Below are positions 1-6,019 of a stretch of DNA of 9,610 bases, in pieces. The DNA is from Rhodospirillaceae bacterium (GTDB taxonomy: Bacteria; Pseudomonadota; Alphaproteobacteria; UBA828). A program made the translations under genes and the position numbers. Position 1 is the first letter of the stretch. The number at the start of each line of letters is the position of its first letter. The notes beneath the pieces are model-generated. The model saw only the letters and a list, made by a program, of their open reading frames with translations, had not been told where the DNA came from and made no database searches. The stretch covers positions 1 to 9,610 of the forward strand of contig JAPPKP010000363.1 in the NCBI GenBank assembly GCA_028819955.1. Reading direction: 5' to 3'.

Positions 1-593
1 CGCCAAGCCGGGTCATGCACGGCTACGCCATGCTGGTGGACGAGATCAGGGCGGCGCTGGGCGGCGCGGTGCCCACCCATCTCTTCGTACAAGCCGGTGT
101 CGGCGGGCTCGCGGCCGCGGTGATCGGCGCCTTCCGCCAGGATTGCGGCGCCGAAAGCCCGAAGGGCGTGGTGGTCGAGCCGACGAACGCCGACTGCCTC
201 TACCAGAGCGCCGTCAACGGCAAGCCGAGCCCAGCCTCCGGCGATCTCGACACGGTGATGGCCTGCCTCGCCGCCGCCGAGGTCTCGCCGCTCGCCTGGC
301 AGGTGCTCGCGCGAGGCGCCTTCGCCTTCATGGCGCTGGACGATGCCGGCGCCACCAACGCCATGCGCCGGGCCGCCGCGCCCGCTGCCGGCGACCCGCC
401 GCTCGTGCTTGGCGAATCCGGCGCCGCCTCTCTCGGCGGGCTGATCGCCGCGGCCGGCGATGCAGGGGCGCGCGAGACGCTAGGGCTGAGCGAAGCCTCC
501 CGGGTCCTGGTCATCGGCAGCGAGGGCGCGACCGACCCCGACATCTACCGCCAGATCGTCGGCCGCGACCCGGCCGCCGTCGCGGCGGGTTGA
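1..593 (+). CDS. dpaL: Diaminopropionate ammonia-lyase-like PLP enzyme, C-terminal part (5' truncated by window edge)
   Basis: The reading frame is open from base 3 and ends at TGA 591-593, so about 196 C-terminal residues of a protein usually near 400 aa are visible. From recalled E. coli DpaL, several blocks match in order: VMHGYAML (VMQGY in E. coli), THLFVQAGVGGLAA (glycine-rich loop that grips the PLP phosphate in fold-type II enzymes), VVVEPTNADCLYQSA, DTVMACLAAAEVSPLAW, VLGESGAASLGGL, and the tail VLVIGSEGATDPDIYRQIV. The family converts 2,3-diaminopropionate to pyruvate and ammonia in the cytosol using PLP. The PLP-binding lysine would lie upstream of the window. The gene ends 31 nt before sdhE on the same strand, so co-transcription is possible, though no functional link to sdhE or mfd is evident. 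It could instead be another close fold-type II deaminase such as a threonine dehydratase relative, but the VEP-x-x-ADC and GESGA blocks favour DpaL. Confidence 0.82.
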   Translation, partial: PSRVMHGYAMLVDEIRAALGGAVPTHLFVQAGVGGLAAAVIGAFRQDCGAESPKGVVVEPTNADCLYQSAVNGKPSPASGDLDTVMACLAAAEVSPLAWQVLARGAFAFMALDDAGATNAMRRAAAPAAGDPPLVLGESGAASLGGLIAAAGDAGARETLGLSEASRVLVIGSEGATDPDIYRQIVGRDPAAVAAG

Positions 594-624
594 GCGCGCC
601 CGCAACGCCGGGGCCACGCCGGCC

Positions 625-912
625 ATGACCGAAGGCCTCGACATCGAGACCAGACGCAGGCGGCTCCGCTATCGGTCGGCGCGCACCGGCACCAAGGAGA
701 CCGACCTCCTGGTCGGCGACGTCATCGCCCGGCTGGGCCACCGGCTCCCGCCCGACGAAGTGGCCCAGGCGGAGCGCCTGTTGACCGCGAGCGATGTCGA
801 TATCACCCACTGGATCAGCGGGCGGACGCCAGTGCCTGCGGAACACGACACGCCGTTCATGGCGCGGCTCAGGCGCGAGGCCATGAAGCGGCACAGCGAT
901 CGCCACCGTTGA
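625..912 (+). CDS. sdhE: FAD assembly factor SdhE (succinate dehydrogenase assembly factor 2 family)
   Basis: A 95-aa protein of the DUF339/SdhE (YgfY) family, small cytosolic helical-bundle proteins that promote covalent FAD attachment to the SdhA flavoprotein subunit. Family hallmarks seen: an arginine-rich start (RRRRLRYRSA), the GTKETDLLVG segment around residues 22-31 that matches the alphaproteobacterial form of the conserved RGxxE motif, and HWISGRTPVPAEHDTP near residues 64-80, matching the usual W-I-x-G-x-x-P-x-P block. The R of RGxxE appears to be threonine (T21-G22-T-K-E25), although R20 sits just before it. Length is typical for the family. The ATG at 625 has no clear Shine-Dalgarno, so this start rests on homology. 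The stop overlaps the mfd start by 4 nt (TTGA, 909-912). sdhE next to mfd is a recurring alphaproteobacterial arrangement as I recall it. Confidence 0.88.
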   Translation: MTEGLDIETRRRRLRYRSARTGTKETDLLVGDVIARLGHRLPPDEVAQAERLLTASDVDITHWISGRTPVPAEHDTPFMARLRREAMKRHSDRHR

Positions 913-3900
913 CCGCGCTCGTCCCCGACCGCTGCGTGCAGGCGCTCGCCGCGCCGGGCGAGACCACCCTCGGAGGCGTGCCCGAGGGCTTCGCGGCTGC
1001 GGTTCTGCTCCGACTGGCAGAAACGCAGGCCGCACCCGTCCTCTACATCGCCCGCGACGACGCAAGGCTCGCGCGGCTCTCCGCGATGCTCACCTTCTTC
1101 GATCCCGACTGTGCCCAGGTCACGATCCCGGCCTGGGATTGCCTGCCCTACGACCGGGTCTCGCCCCGCGCCGACATCGCGAGCCGGCGGCTCGCCGGCC
1201 TCGTCCGCCTGCTGGGCGACGGCGCGGCCCGGCCGAAGGTGGTGCTCACCACGGTCAATGCGGCGGTCCAGCGGGTGCCGCCCCGCACGATGCTGGCCGA
1301 CGCCACCCTTCCGCTCGCGGCCGGTGCGTCGCTCGATATCGAGACGCTGCTGGGCTACCTGGAGCGCAACGGCTTCGTGCGCACCGGCACCGTGATGGAA
1401 GCCGGCGACCATGCCGTGCGCGGCGGCATCGTGGATATCTTCCCCCCCGACGCCGAGCGCCCGGTGCGGCTCGACTTCTTCGGCGATGTCATCGAGACCG
1501 TGCACTGGTTCGATCCCGTGTCGCAGCGCCGCGCGGAACCTGTCGGCGCGTTGCATCTCGTACCGGTCAGCGAGATCTTGCTGACACCGCAGTCGGTCGC
1601 TCGTTTCCGTGGCGCCTACCGTCGCACATTCGGGGCCGTGACCGGCGACGATCCGCTCTACGAAGCGGTCTCCGCCGGCAGGCGTTATCCCGGCATCGAG
1701 CACTGGCTGCCGATGTTCCACGAGACGCTGGAGACGCTCTTCGACTACGTGCCGGAGGGGCCGGTCCTGCTCGACCATCGTGTGCCTGAGGTGCGTGACG
1801 ACCGCTTCGAGACGATTGCCGACTTTTACGGTGCGCGCGCCAACCCGCCCTCCTCTTCGATCGCGGACACCCCCTACCATCCCGTCCCGATCGACTTGCT
1901 GTTTCTCGATGCCGGCGAATGGGCACGGCTGCTTGCCGGACGCCCGGTCGTTCAGTGCTCGCCATTCGTCGAGACGGTGGGCGGAGCGGACGCAGGCGCG
2001 CGCGATGGACGCGACTTCGTCGCCGAGCGCGCGCAGCAGCACGGCGCGCTGTTCGAGACGGTCGGCGCGCACATCGACCGGCTGCAGGAAAGCGGCCTCA
2101 GAATCCTGATCGCGAGCGGCGGCGCCGGCAGCCGGGACCGGATGGTCAGACTGCTACGCGAGCACGGTGTGCACGGGATCGAGCCGGTCGCGGATTGGCG
2201 GGCGGCCTGCGCGCTGCCGCCGACCATCGCGGCCGCGGCGGTGCTGCCGCTGGAGCGGGGATTCGTTTCGGCGGGCCTCGCCGTGATCGCCGAGCAGGAC
2301 ATCCTCGGCGCCCGCTCGAGCCGGCCGGAGCGCCGGCGCCGGAAGCCCGCCGACGAATTCCTGGTCGATGTGGCGGCGCTCGCCGACGGCGATCTGGTCG
2401 TGCACGTCGACCACGGCATCGGCCGCTACGACGGCCTGGTCACGCTGGAGGTCGATCACGCGCCGCACGACTGCCTTCGCATCCTCTACGAAGGCGACGA
2501 CCGCCTGTTTCTCCCGGTCGAGAACATCGACCTGCTCTCGCGCTACGGCTCGGCCGACCGTCCGGTTGCGCTGGACCGGCTGGGCGGGGCCGGCTGGCAG
2601 GCACGCAAGGCGCGGCTCAAGCAGCGCATCCGCGAGATGGCGGACCAGCTCATCGGGCTCGCGGCGGAGCGCGCGACCAGGCCCGCGCCGCAGCTCACGG
2701 CGCCGGGCACGCTCTACGACGCCTTCTGCTCGGGCTTCCCCTACGTCGAAACCGAGGATCAGGCGCGCGCCATCGACGAGGCGCTCGGCGATCTCGACGC
2801 AGGGCGGGCGATGGACCGCCTGATCTGCGGCGATGTCGGCTTCGGCAAGACCGAGGTGGCCCTGCGCGCCGCCTTCCATGCGGTCCACGCCGGCAAGCAG
2901 GTCGCCGTGCTGACGCCGACCACGCTGCTCTCCCGGCAGCACATGCAGACCTTCAAGGAGCGCTTCGCCCGGCTGCCGGTGCAGATCGCCCAGCTCTCGC
3001 GCCTCGTCCCGGCCAAGGAGCAGGCCGAGGCCAAGCGCGGCATCGCCGCCGGCACGGTCGACATCGTCATCGGCACTCATGCGCTTCTCGGCAAGCAGAT
3101 CGCCTTCAACGATCTCGGCCTCGTCGTCGTGGACGAGGAGCAGCACTTCGGCGTCGCCCACAAGGAGCGCCTGAAGCAGCTCAAGGCCGAGGCCCACGTG
3201 CTGACCCTCACCGCGACGCCGATCCCCCGCACCCTGCAGATGGCGCTGAGCGGCGTGCGCGACATGAGCGTCATCGCGACCCCGCCGGTGGACCGGCTGG
3301 CCGTGCGCACCTTCATCCTGCCCTTCGACCCGGTGGTGGTGCGCGAGGCGTTGATGCGCGAGCACCTGCGGGGCGGACAGACGTTCTACGTGTGCCCGCG
3401 TATCGCCGACCTCGACGAAGTCGCCGAGCGCGTGCGCCGGCTGGTGCCCGAGGTGAAGCTCGCCGTCGCCCACGGCCGGCTCGCGGCGCGCGCGCTCGAT
3501 ACCATCATGGGCGACTTCTACGACGGCAAGTACGACGTGCTGGTCTCCACCGCGATCATCGAATCGGGGCTCGACCTGCAGCGCGTCAACACCATGATCG
3601 TGCATCGCGCAGACCGCTTCGGCCTCGCCCAGCTCTATCAGCTACGCGGGCGGATCGGGCGGGCGAAGCTGCGCGGCTACGCCTATCTCACCCTCCCGCC
3701 GGGGCACCGGCTCACCGACACCGCACACAAGCGGCTCCAGGTCATCCACCGGCTCGACGGCCTCGGCGCCGGCTTCAGCCTGGCGAGCCACGACCTCGAC
3801 ATCAGGGGCGCGGGCAACCTCCTGGGCGCCGAGCAGTCGGGCCATATCCGCGAGGTCGGGATCGAGCTCTACCAACACATGCTGGAGGAGGCGGTAGCAA

Positions 3901-4406
3901 CCGCGCGCGCGGCCGCTGGCGGCGAGGCGCCGCCCGCCGAGCGCTGGTCGCCCACCATCAGTCTCGGCACCTCGGTGCTGATCCCCGAGAGCTACGTGCG
4001 CGATCTCGACGTGCGGCTCACCCTCTACCGCCGCGTCGCCGCGCTGGAGGACCAGGCCGGAATCGACGCCTTCATCGACGAGCTGACCGACCGGTTCGGC
4101 CCGCCGCCCGCATCGGTACAGCACCTGCTGGAGATCATGGCGATCAAGCAGCTCTGCCGAAAGACGGGCATCGAGCGCGTGGAGGCCGGGCCCAAGGGCG
4201 CGGTGCTGAGCTTCCGGGACGGCGGCTTCGGCGAGCCCGCGGCGCTGGTCCGCTATGTCTCCACCCCGGAAAACGAGGTGCGGCTCCGGCCCGACAACCG
4301 CCTCGTGGCAGTGCGGCGCTGGCCCGATACCGAGGCCCGGCTGGACGGCGTCCAGCGCATCTTGCGCGACCTCTGCGCCCTCGCCGGCGAGTCCCTGCCG
4401 CACTGA
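909..4406 (+). CDS. mfd: Transcription-repair coupling factor Mfd
   Basis: An 1165-aa protein, close to the 1148 aa of E. coli Mfd. It is a DNA translocase that removes RNA polymerase stalled at lesions and recruits UvrA for nucleotide excision repair. Regions in order: an N-terminal UvrB-homology module (about 20-340, with IPAWDCLPYDRVSP); the CarD-like RNA-polymerase interaction domain (about 480-550, VVHVDHGIGRYDGLVTLE); the RecG-like helicase core with Walker A GDVGFGKTE (641-649), Walker B DEEQHFG (742-748), motif III TATPIPRTLQM (768-778) and motif VI QLYQLRGRIGR (908-918); then the C-terminal autoinhibitory domain. The start is TTG at 909, overlapping the sdhE stop and implying translational coupling. 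The next in-frame candidate, GTG 978, would cut into the conserved GVPEGF block. The last codons (LRDLCALA) lie in a 24-bp sequence repeated 900 bp downstream, so the tail GESLPH may be a replaced end. Confidence 0.97.
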   Translation: MTALVPDRCVQALAAPGETTLGGVPEGFAAAVLLRLAETQAAPVLYIARDDARLARLSAMLTFFDPDCAQVTIPAWDCLPYDRVSPRADIASRRLAGLVRLLGDGAARPKVVLTTVNAAVQRVPPRTMLADATLPLAAGASLDIETLLGYLERNGFVRTGTVMEAGDHAVRGGIVDIFPPDAERPVRLDFFGDVIETVHWFDPVSQRRAEPVGALHLVPVSEILLTPQSVARFRGAYRRTFGAVTGDDPLYEAVSAGRRYPGIEHWLPMFHETLETLFDYVPEGPVLLDHRVPEVRDDRFETIADFYGARANPPSSSIADTPYHPVPIDLLFLDAGEWARLLAGRPVVQCSPFVETVGGADAGARDGRDFVAERAQQHGALFETVGAHIDRLQESGLRILIASGGAGSRDRMVRLLREHGVHGIEPVADWRAACALPPTIAAAAVLPLERGFVSAGLAVIAEQDILGARSSRPERRRRKPADEFLVDVAALADGDLVVHVDHGIGRYDGLVTLEVDHAPHDCLRILYEGDDRLFLPVENIDLLSRYGSADRPVALDRLGGAGWQARKARLKQRIREMADQLIGLAAERATRPAPQLTAPGTLYDAFCSGFPYVETEDQARAIDEALGDLDAGRAMDRLICGDVGFGKTEVALRAAFHAVHAGKQVAVLTPTTLLSRQHMQTFKERFARLPVQIAQLSRLVPAKEQAEAKRGIAAGTVDIVIGTHALLGKQIAFNDLGLVVVDEEQHFGVAHKERLKQLKAEAHVLTLTATPIPRTLQMALSGVRDMSVIATPPVDRLAVRTFILPFDPVVVREALMREHLRGGQTFYVCPRIADLDEVAERVRRLVPEVKLAVAHGRLAARALDTIMGDFYDGKYDVLVSTAIIESGLDLQRVNTMIVHRADRFGLAQLYQLRGRIGRAKLRGYAYLTLPPGHRLTDTAHKRLQVIHRLDGLGAGFSLASHDLDIRGAGNLLGAEQSGHIREVGIELYQHMLEEAVATARAAAGGEAPPAERWSPTISLGTSVLIPESYVRDLDVRLTLYRRVAALEDQAGIDAFIDELTDRFGPPPASVQHLLEIMAIKQLCRKTGIERVEAGPKGAVLSFRDGGFGEPAALVRYVSTPENEVRLRPDNRLVAVRRWPDTEARLDGVQRILRDLCALAGESLPH
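4363..4386 (+). repeat. 24-bp direct repeat, left copy (inside mfd 3' end)
   Basis: Exact 24-of-24 match to 5263-5286, beginning TGCGCGACC and ending CTCGCCG, with the copies starting exactly 900 bp apart. This copy encodes the RDLCALA part of Mfd shortly before its stop. The base before the repeat differs between copies (T versus C). The sequences diverge after base 4386, though removing GGC here would extend the match by two bases (TCGCC-GAG). Together with the right copy it brackets the toxin-antitoxin pair. Confidence 0.9.
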
Positions 4407-4434
4407 CGCCCCGCCGTCCGAGACGCCTGACCGA

Positions 4435-4463
4435 TTGCCAGGTGTCTATACATACGCTATACG
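4435..4463 (+). promoter_or_regulatory. Predicted sigma70-type promoter of the toxin-antitoxin pair
   Basis: TTGCCA (4435-4440, one mismatch to TTGACA) is followed by a 17-nt spacer and TATACG (4458-4463, two mismatches to TATAAT). Transcription would start near 4470, leaving a leader of about 40 nt before the GTG at 4512. The -10 box lies inside the tandem repeats at 4446-4467, as expected for an autoregulated operon. This is a prediction from sequence only. Confidence 0.6.
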
Positions 4464-4467
4464 TTCG
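4446..4467 (+). promoter_or_regulatory. Tandem 11-bp repeats, candidate antitoxin operator
   Basis: CTATACATACG (4446-4456) is followed immediately by CTATACGTTCG (4457-4467), identical at 9 of 11 positions. The AT-rich CTATAC cores recur at 11 bp, about one helical turn, and stand out from the surrounding GC-rich sequence. The second repeat contains the predicted -10 box. Ribbon-helix-helix antitoxins commonly bind short repeated half-sites over their own promoter and repress it, more strongly when complexed with toxin. The operator role is inferred from position and spacing. Confidence 0.5.
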
Positions 4468-4500
4468 TCTCCCGAGGTCATGCGTCCGCAACCTGCACGA

Positions 4501-4506
4501 GGGAGG
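4501..4506 (+). promoter_or_regulatory. Ribosome binding site of the antitoxin gene
   Basis: GGGAGG lies 5 nt before the GTG at 4512. It is one of the clearest Shine-Dalgarno sequences in the window and fixes GTG as the antitoxin start. Confidence 0.7.
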
Positions 4507-4511
4507 CCATA

Positions 4512-4769
4512 GTGGCCCAGGTCAACTTCCGGATGTCCGAGGAGCGCCTCGCCTTCATCGACCGCGCGGCGGCGATCCGGGGTGTTACGCGAACCGAGTT
4601 CGTGCTGCGGTCGAGCGAGGCGGCGGCGATCGAGACTCTGAACGAGCGTCCGATCATCGCCCTCGACGATGAGGCCTGGGATGCGTTCGTCGCCGCGCTC
4701 GATGCGCCGGTGGCTCCCGATCCCGCGGTGAAGGAACGGTACGCGCGACGGCCGCAGTGGGACCGGTAG
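4512..4769 (+). CDS. tacA: DUF1778 (TacA-type) ribbon-helix-helix antitoxin
   Basis: An 85-aa protein starting at GTG with a good ribosome binding site. The N-terminal half (QVNFRMSEERLAFIDRAAAIRGVTRTEFVLRSS, written as QVNFRMSEERLAF then IDRAAAIRGVTRTEF) has the RHH pattern of a DNA-contacting strand followed by two helices that dimerise and bind the operator. The C-terminal half (IIALDDEAWDAFVAALDAP, then PQWDR) matches the toxin-neutralising tail typical of DUF1778 antitoxins, which wraps over a GNAT acetyltransferase toxin. The gene overlaps the next one by 13 nt, the usual antitoxin-first order with translational coupling. It probably represses its own promoter through the repeats at 4446-4467. 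The symbol is given by family class; orthology to Salmonella TacA is not claimed. Confidence 0.9.
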   Translation: MAQVNFRMSEERLAFIDRAAAIRGVTRTEFVLRSSEAAAIETLNERPIIALDDEAWDAFVAALDAPVAPDPAVKERYARRPQWDR

Positions 4770-5260
4770 CGGCGCCGGAGCCGCTCGGACCCCGGCACGA
4801 CGTCTCGCAATTCTCATCGGGCGTGCCTGCCCTCGACGCCTGGCTGCAGGGCAGGGCACGTGTCAACGAGGCCAAGGGCGGCGCCCGCACCTATGTCGCC
4901 TGCGACGGCGACCGCGTCGCCGGCTTCTACAGCCTGGCCGCGAGCGCCGTCGAGAAGCGGCGGCTCTCGTCGCGGGCTGGCCGCAACATGCCGGAGCCGG
5001 TCCCGGTCATCCTGTTGGGACAGCTTGCGGTGGACAGCGCCTACCAGGGCCGGCGACTCGGCTCCGATCTGCTGGTCGACGCCGCACGTCGGGCCCGCGC
5101 CGCGGCGGAGGTCATCGGCGCCCGCGCCGTCGTGGTGCAGGCCATCGACGAACGGGCAACGACGTTCTACCGACGGTTCGGTTTCCGTCCGTTCTCGGAC
5201 CGCGAGCCCCTGATGCTGATCCTGCGGATGTCCGAGTTGGACGCGTTGTTGGACGGGTGA
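4757..5260 (+). CDS. tacT: GNAT acetyltransferase toxin (TacT-like)
   Basis: A 167-aa protein, near the usual 160-170 aa of TacT/AtaT/KacT toxins. These acetylate the amino group of aminoacyl-tRNA with acetyl-CoA and so block translation. Family blocks seen in order: APEPLGPRHDVSQFSSGVPALDAWL, here split as APEPLGPRHDV and GVPALDAWLQ; RTYVACDGDRVAGFYSLAA; RNMPEPVPVILLGQLAVD; the acetyl-CoA loop YQGRRLG (96-102); and FYRRFGF with Y138 at the position of the catalytic tyrosine. The loop normally reads Q-x-x-G-x-G; here the middle glycine is R100, which may affect cofactor binding. The GTG start at 4757 overlaps the antitoxin by 13 nt, and no ATG offers a better N-terminus. The right copy of the 24-bp repeat begins 2 nt after the stop. 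Activity and the target tRNA cannot be read from the sequence. Confidence 0.92.
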   Translation: MGPVAAPEPLGPRHDVSQFSSGVPALDAWLQGRARVNEAKGGARTYVACDGDRVAGFYSLAASAVEKRRLSSRAGRNMPEPVPVILLGQLAVDSAYQGRRLGSDLLVDAARRARAAAEVIGARAVVVQAIDERATTFYRRFGFRPFSDREPLMLILRMSELDALLDG

Positions 5261-5261
5261 G

Positions 5262-5306
5262 CTGCGCGACCTCTGCGCCCTCGCCGAGAATTCGGCCTCG
5301 TGCTAA
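5262..5306 (+). pseudogene. Possible remnant of an mfd 3' end
   Basis: Fourteen codons plus TAA read LRDLCALAENSASC in the same frame as the true Mfd tail LRDLCALAGESLPH. No start codon or ribosome binding site serves it, so it is not expressed as a gene. The simplest reading is that this is the original mfd terminus, pushed 900 bp downstream when the toxin-antitoxin segment arrived. The reverse, a duplication carried in with the segment, cannot be excluded. Confidence 0.45.
5263..5286 (+). repeat. 24-bp direct repeat, right copy (after the toxin gene)
   Basis: Exact copy of 4363-4386. In the mfd-equivalent frame, beginning at CTG 5262, it reads LRDLCALA and continues ENSASC to TAA 5304-5306, so it resembles a displaced or duplicated mfd C-terminus with its own stop codon. 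Confidence 0.9.
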
Positions 5307-5318
5307 CGTCGAGCCGTG

Positions 5319-5528
5319 ATGACTGAGCGACTCGAAGAGGCGATTGCCAAAGTTCGGAAGCTCCCGCCCGATCGTCAGGATGAGGCGGCTGCGTTACTCT
5401 TGAGCATGGTTGACCAAGACTCCAACACGCTCCGGCTCACGCCGCAGCAGGCCACCGAGGTCCAGTGTCGCCTCGCTCAACCCACGGAGTACATCCCCCA
5501 CGACGGGGTTCGGGCCTACAACAAATAA
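5319..5528 (+). CDS. Small antitoxin-like protein without adjacent toxin
   Basis: A protein of 69 aa from ATG 5319 (a GTG at 5316 would add one residue). It has the pattern LEEAIAKVRKLPPDRQDEAA, then LLLSMV, a polar linker, LTPQQATEVQCRLAQ and a tail ending DGVRAYNK. This layout resembles small alphaproteobacterial antitoxins usually paired with RelE/ParE-type toxins: an N-terminal helix-turn-helix-like LPxxRQ-EAA segment and a C-terminal LTPEQ...V..RLA helix. I recognise the type but cannot name the family. Only 32 nt separate its stop from the end of the convergent phhB, and no toxin follows, so it is an orphan or the remnant of a second module. Its sequence is less GC-rich than its neighbours. 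No convincing ribosome binding site is seen. Confidence 0.6.
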   Translation: MTERLEEAIAKVRKLPPDRQDEAAALLLSMVDQDSNTLRLTPQQATEVQCRLAQPTEYIPHDGVRAYNK

Positions 5529-5560
5529 ACATTCTCTACCGAGGATGACCGGTCGGCAGC

Positions 5561-5893
5561 CTACCCGCCGGCCAGCTCGTTGACCTTGGCTGCCATGATG
5601 AAATCGTTCTCGTGCAGGCCCTTGATCTTGTGCGTGTAGAACAGGACCGTGCAATAGCCCCAGCCGAAGGTGATGTCCGGGTGATGGCCCTCGTCCTCGG
5701 CCAGATCGCCCACCTTGTTCACCAGCGCTATCGACTCGGCGAAGTTGCCGAGCGAGAAGGTGCGGCGGATCTTGGTGGCGTCGTCGATCAGCTCCCATCC
5801 CGGCGTCTGGTCCAGAAACGTCCGTGCCTCGGCTTCGTCGAGCGGCGGAATGCCGCCCCGGCAGGGTTCGCAGGTCTTGCTGGTCAGGCTCAT
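5561..5893 (-). CDS. phhB: 4a-hydroxytetrahydrobiopterin dehydratase (pterin carbinolamine dehydratase)
   Basis: A 110-aa minus-strand protein of the PCD/DCoH family, a cytosolic enzyme that dehydrates 4a-hydroxytetrahydropterin during pterin recycling for aromatic amino acid hydroxylases. The signature is clear: EGHHPDITFGWGYCTVLFYT, then HKIKGLHENDFIMAAKVNEL. The three active-site histidines correspond to H70, H71 and H88. The N-terminal CEPCRGGIPPLDEAEA block is also typical of bacterial PhhB. The frame stays open far upstream, across dxr in antisense, but the start is set by GGAGGA (5898-5903 on the complement) 4 nt before the ATG at 5893, and by family length. No phenylalanine hydroxylase gene is adjacent, so its partner is unknown. 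It converges on the small antitoxin-like gene and diverges from dxr. Confidence 0.94.
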   Translation of the reverse strand: MSLTSKTCEPCRGGIPPLDEAEARTFLDQTPGWELIDDATKIRRTFSLGNFAESIALVNKVGDLAEDEGHHPDITFGWGYCTVLFYTHKIKGLHENDFIMAAKVNELAGG

Positions 5894-5973
5894 ATCGTCC
5901 TCCGGTGGCGCGGGTGCCTCGCTCGGCCTCTCGGCCTTTGCTGTTGCGATGGCGGGAGAGGGCTGGAAAGATA

Positions 5974-5991
5974 TTGGCCATACTACGCCAA
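5974..5991. promoter_or_regulatory. Inverted repeat TTGGC-N8-GCCAA between phhB and dxr
   Basis: The 126-nt divergent region 5894-6019 contains TTGGC (5974-5978) and its complement GCCAA (5987-5991) separated by 8 nt, in the most AT-rich part of the interval. It may be a regulator site or part of promoters read in both directions. I found no -35/-10 pair there that I trust. Arms this short can arise by chance. Confidence 0.25.
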
Positions 5992-6002
5992 GACTCCGGC
6001 TG

Positions 6003-6017
6003 ACGAAGGGACTTCGT
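6003..6017 (+). promoter_or_regulatory. Hairpin enclosing the dxr ribosome binding site
   Basis: ACGAAG (6003-6008), loop GGA (6009-6011) and CTTCGT (6012-6017) form a perfect 6-bp stem ending 2 nt before the dxr ATG at 6020. The likely Shine-Dalgarno GAAGGGA (6005-6011) occupies the 5' arm and loop, so folding would mask it. Confidence 0.4.
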
Positions 6018-6019
6018 GA

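Noticed and set aside
669..3605. Long minus-strand open frames (669-2072 and 2154-3605) opposite mfd
   Set aside because: They lie wholly antisense to a clearly conserved gene. Their translations are rich in R, G, H and A with no recognisable motif, as expected from GC-rich codon bias.
4407..4434. Intrinsic terminator after mfd
   Set aside because: No stem followed by a T-run could be found between the mfd stop and the toxin-antitoxin promoter.
1919..4672. 917-aa plus-strand open frame in another frame across mfd
   Set aside because: Very arginine- and alanine-rich low-complexity translation, overlapping the mfd motifs in another frame and running into the antitoxin gene. It is a shadow of GC-rich coding DNA.
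5529..5560. Bidirectional terminator between the small antitoxin-like gene and phhB
   Set aside because: Only short partial palindromes such as GACCGGTC are present, with no convincing stem and T-run.
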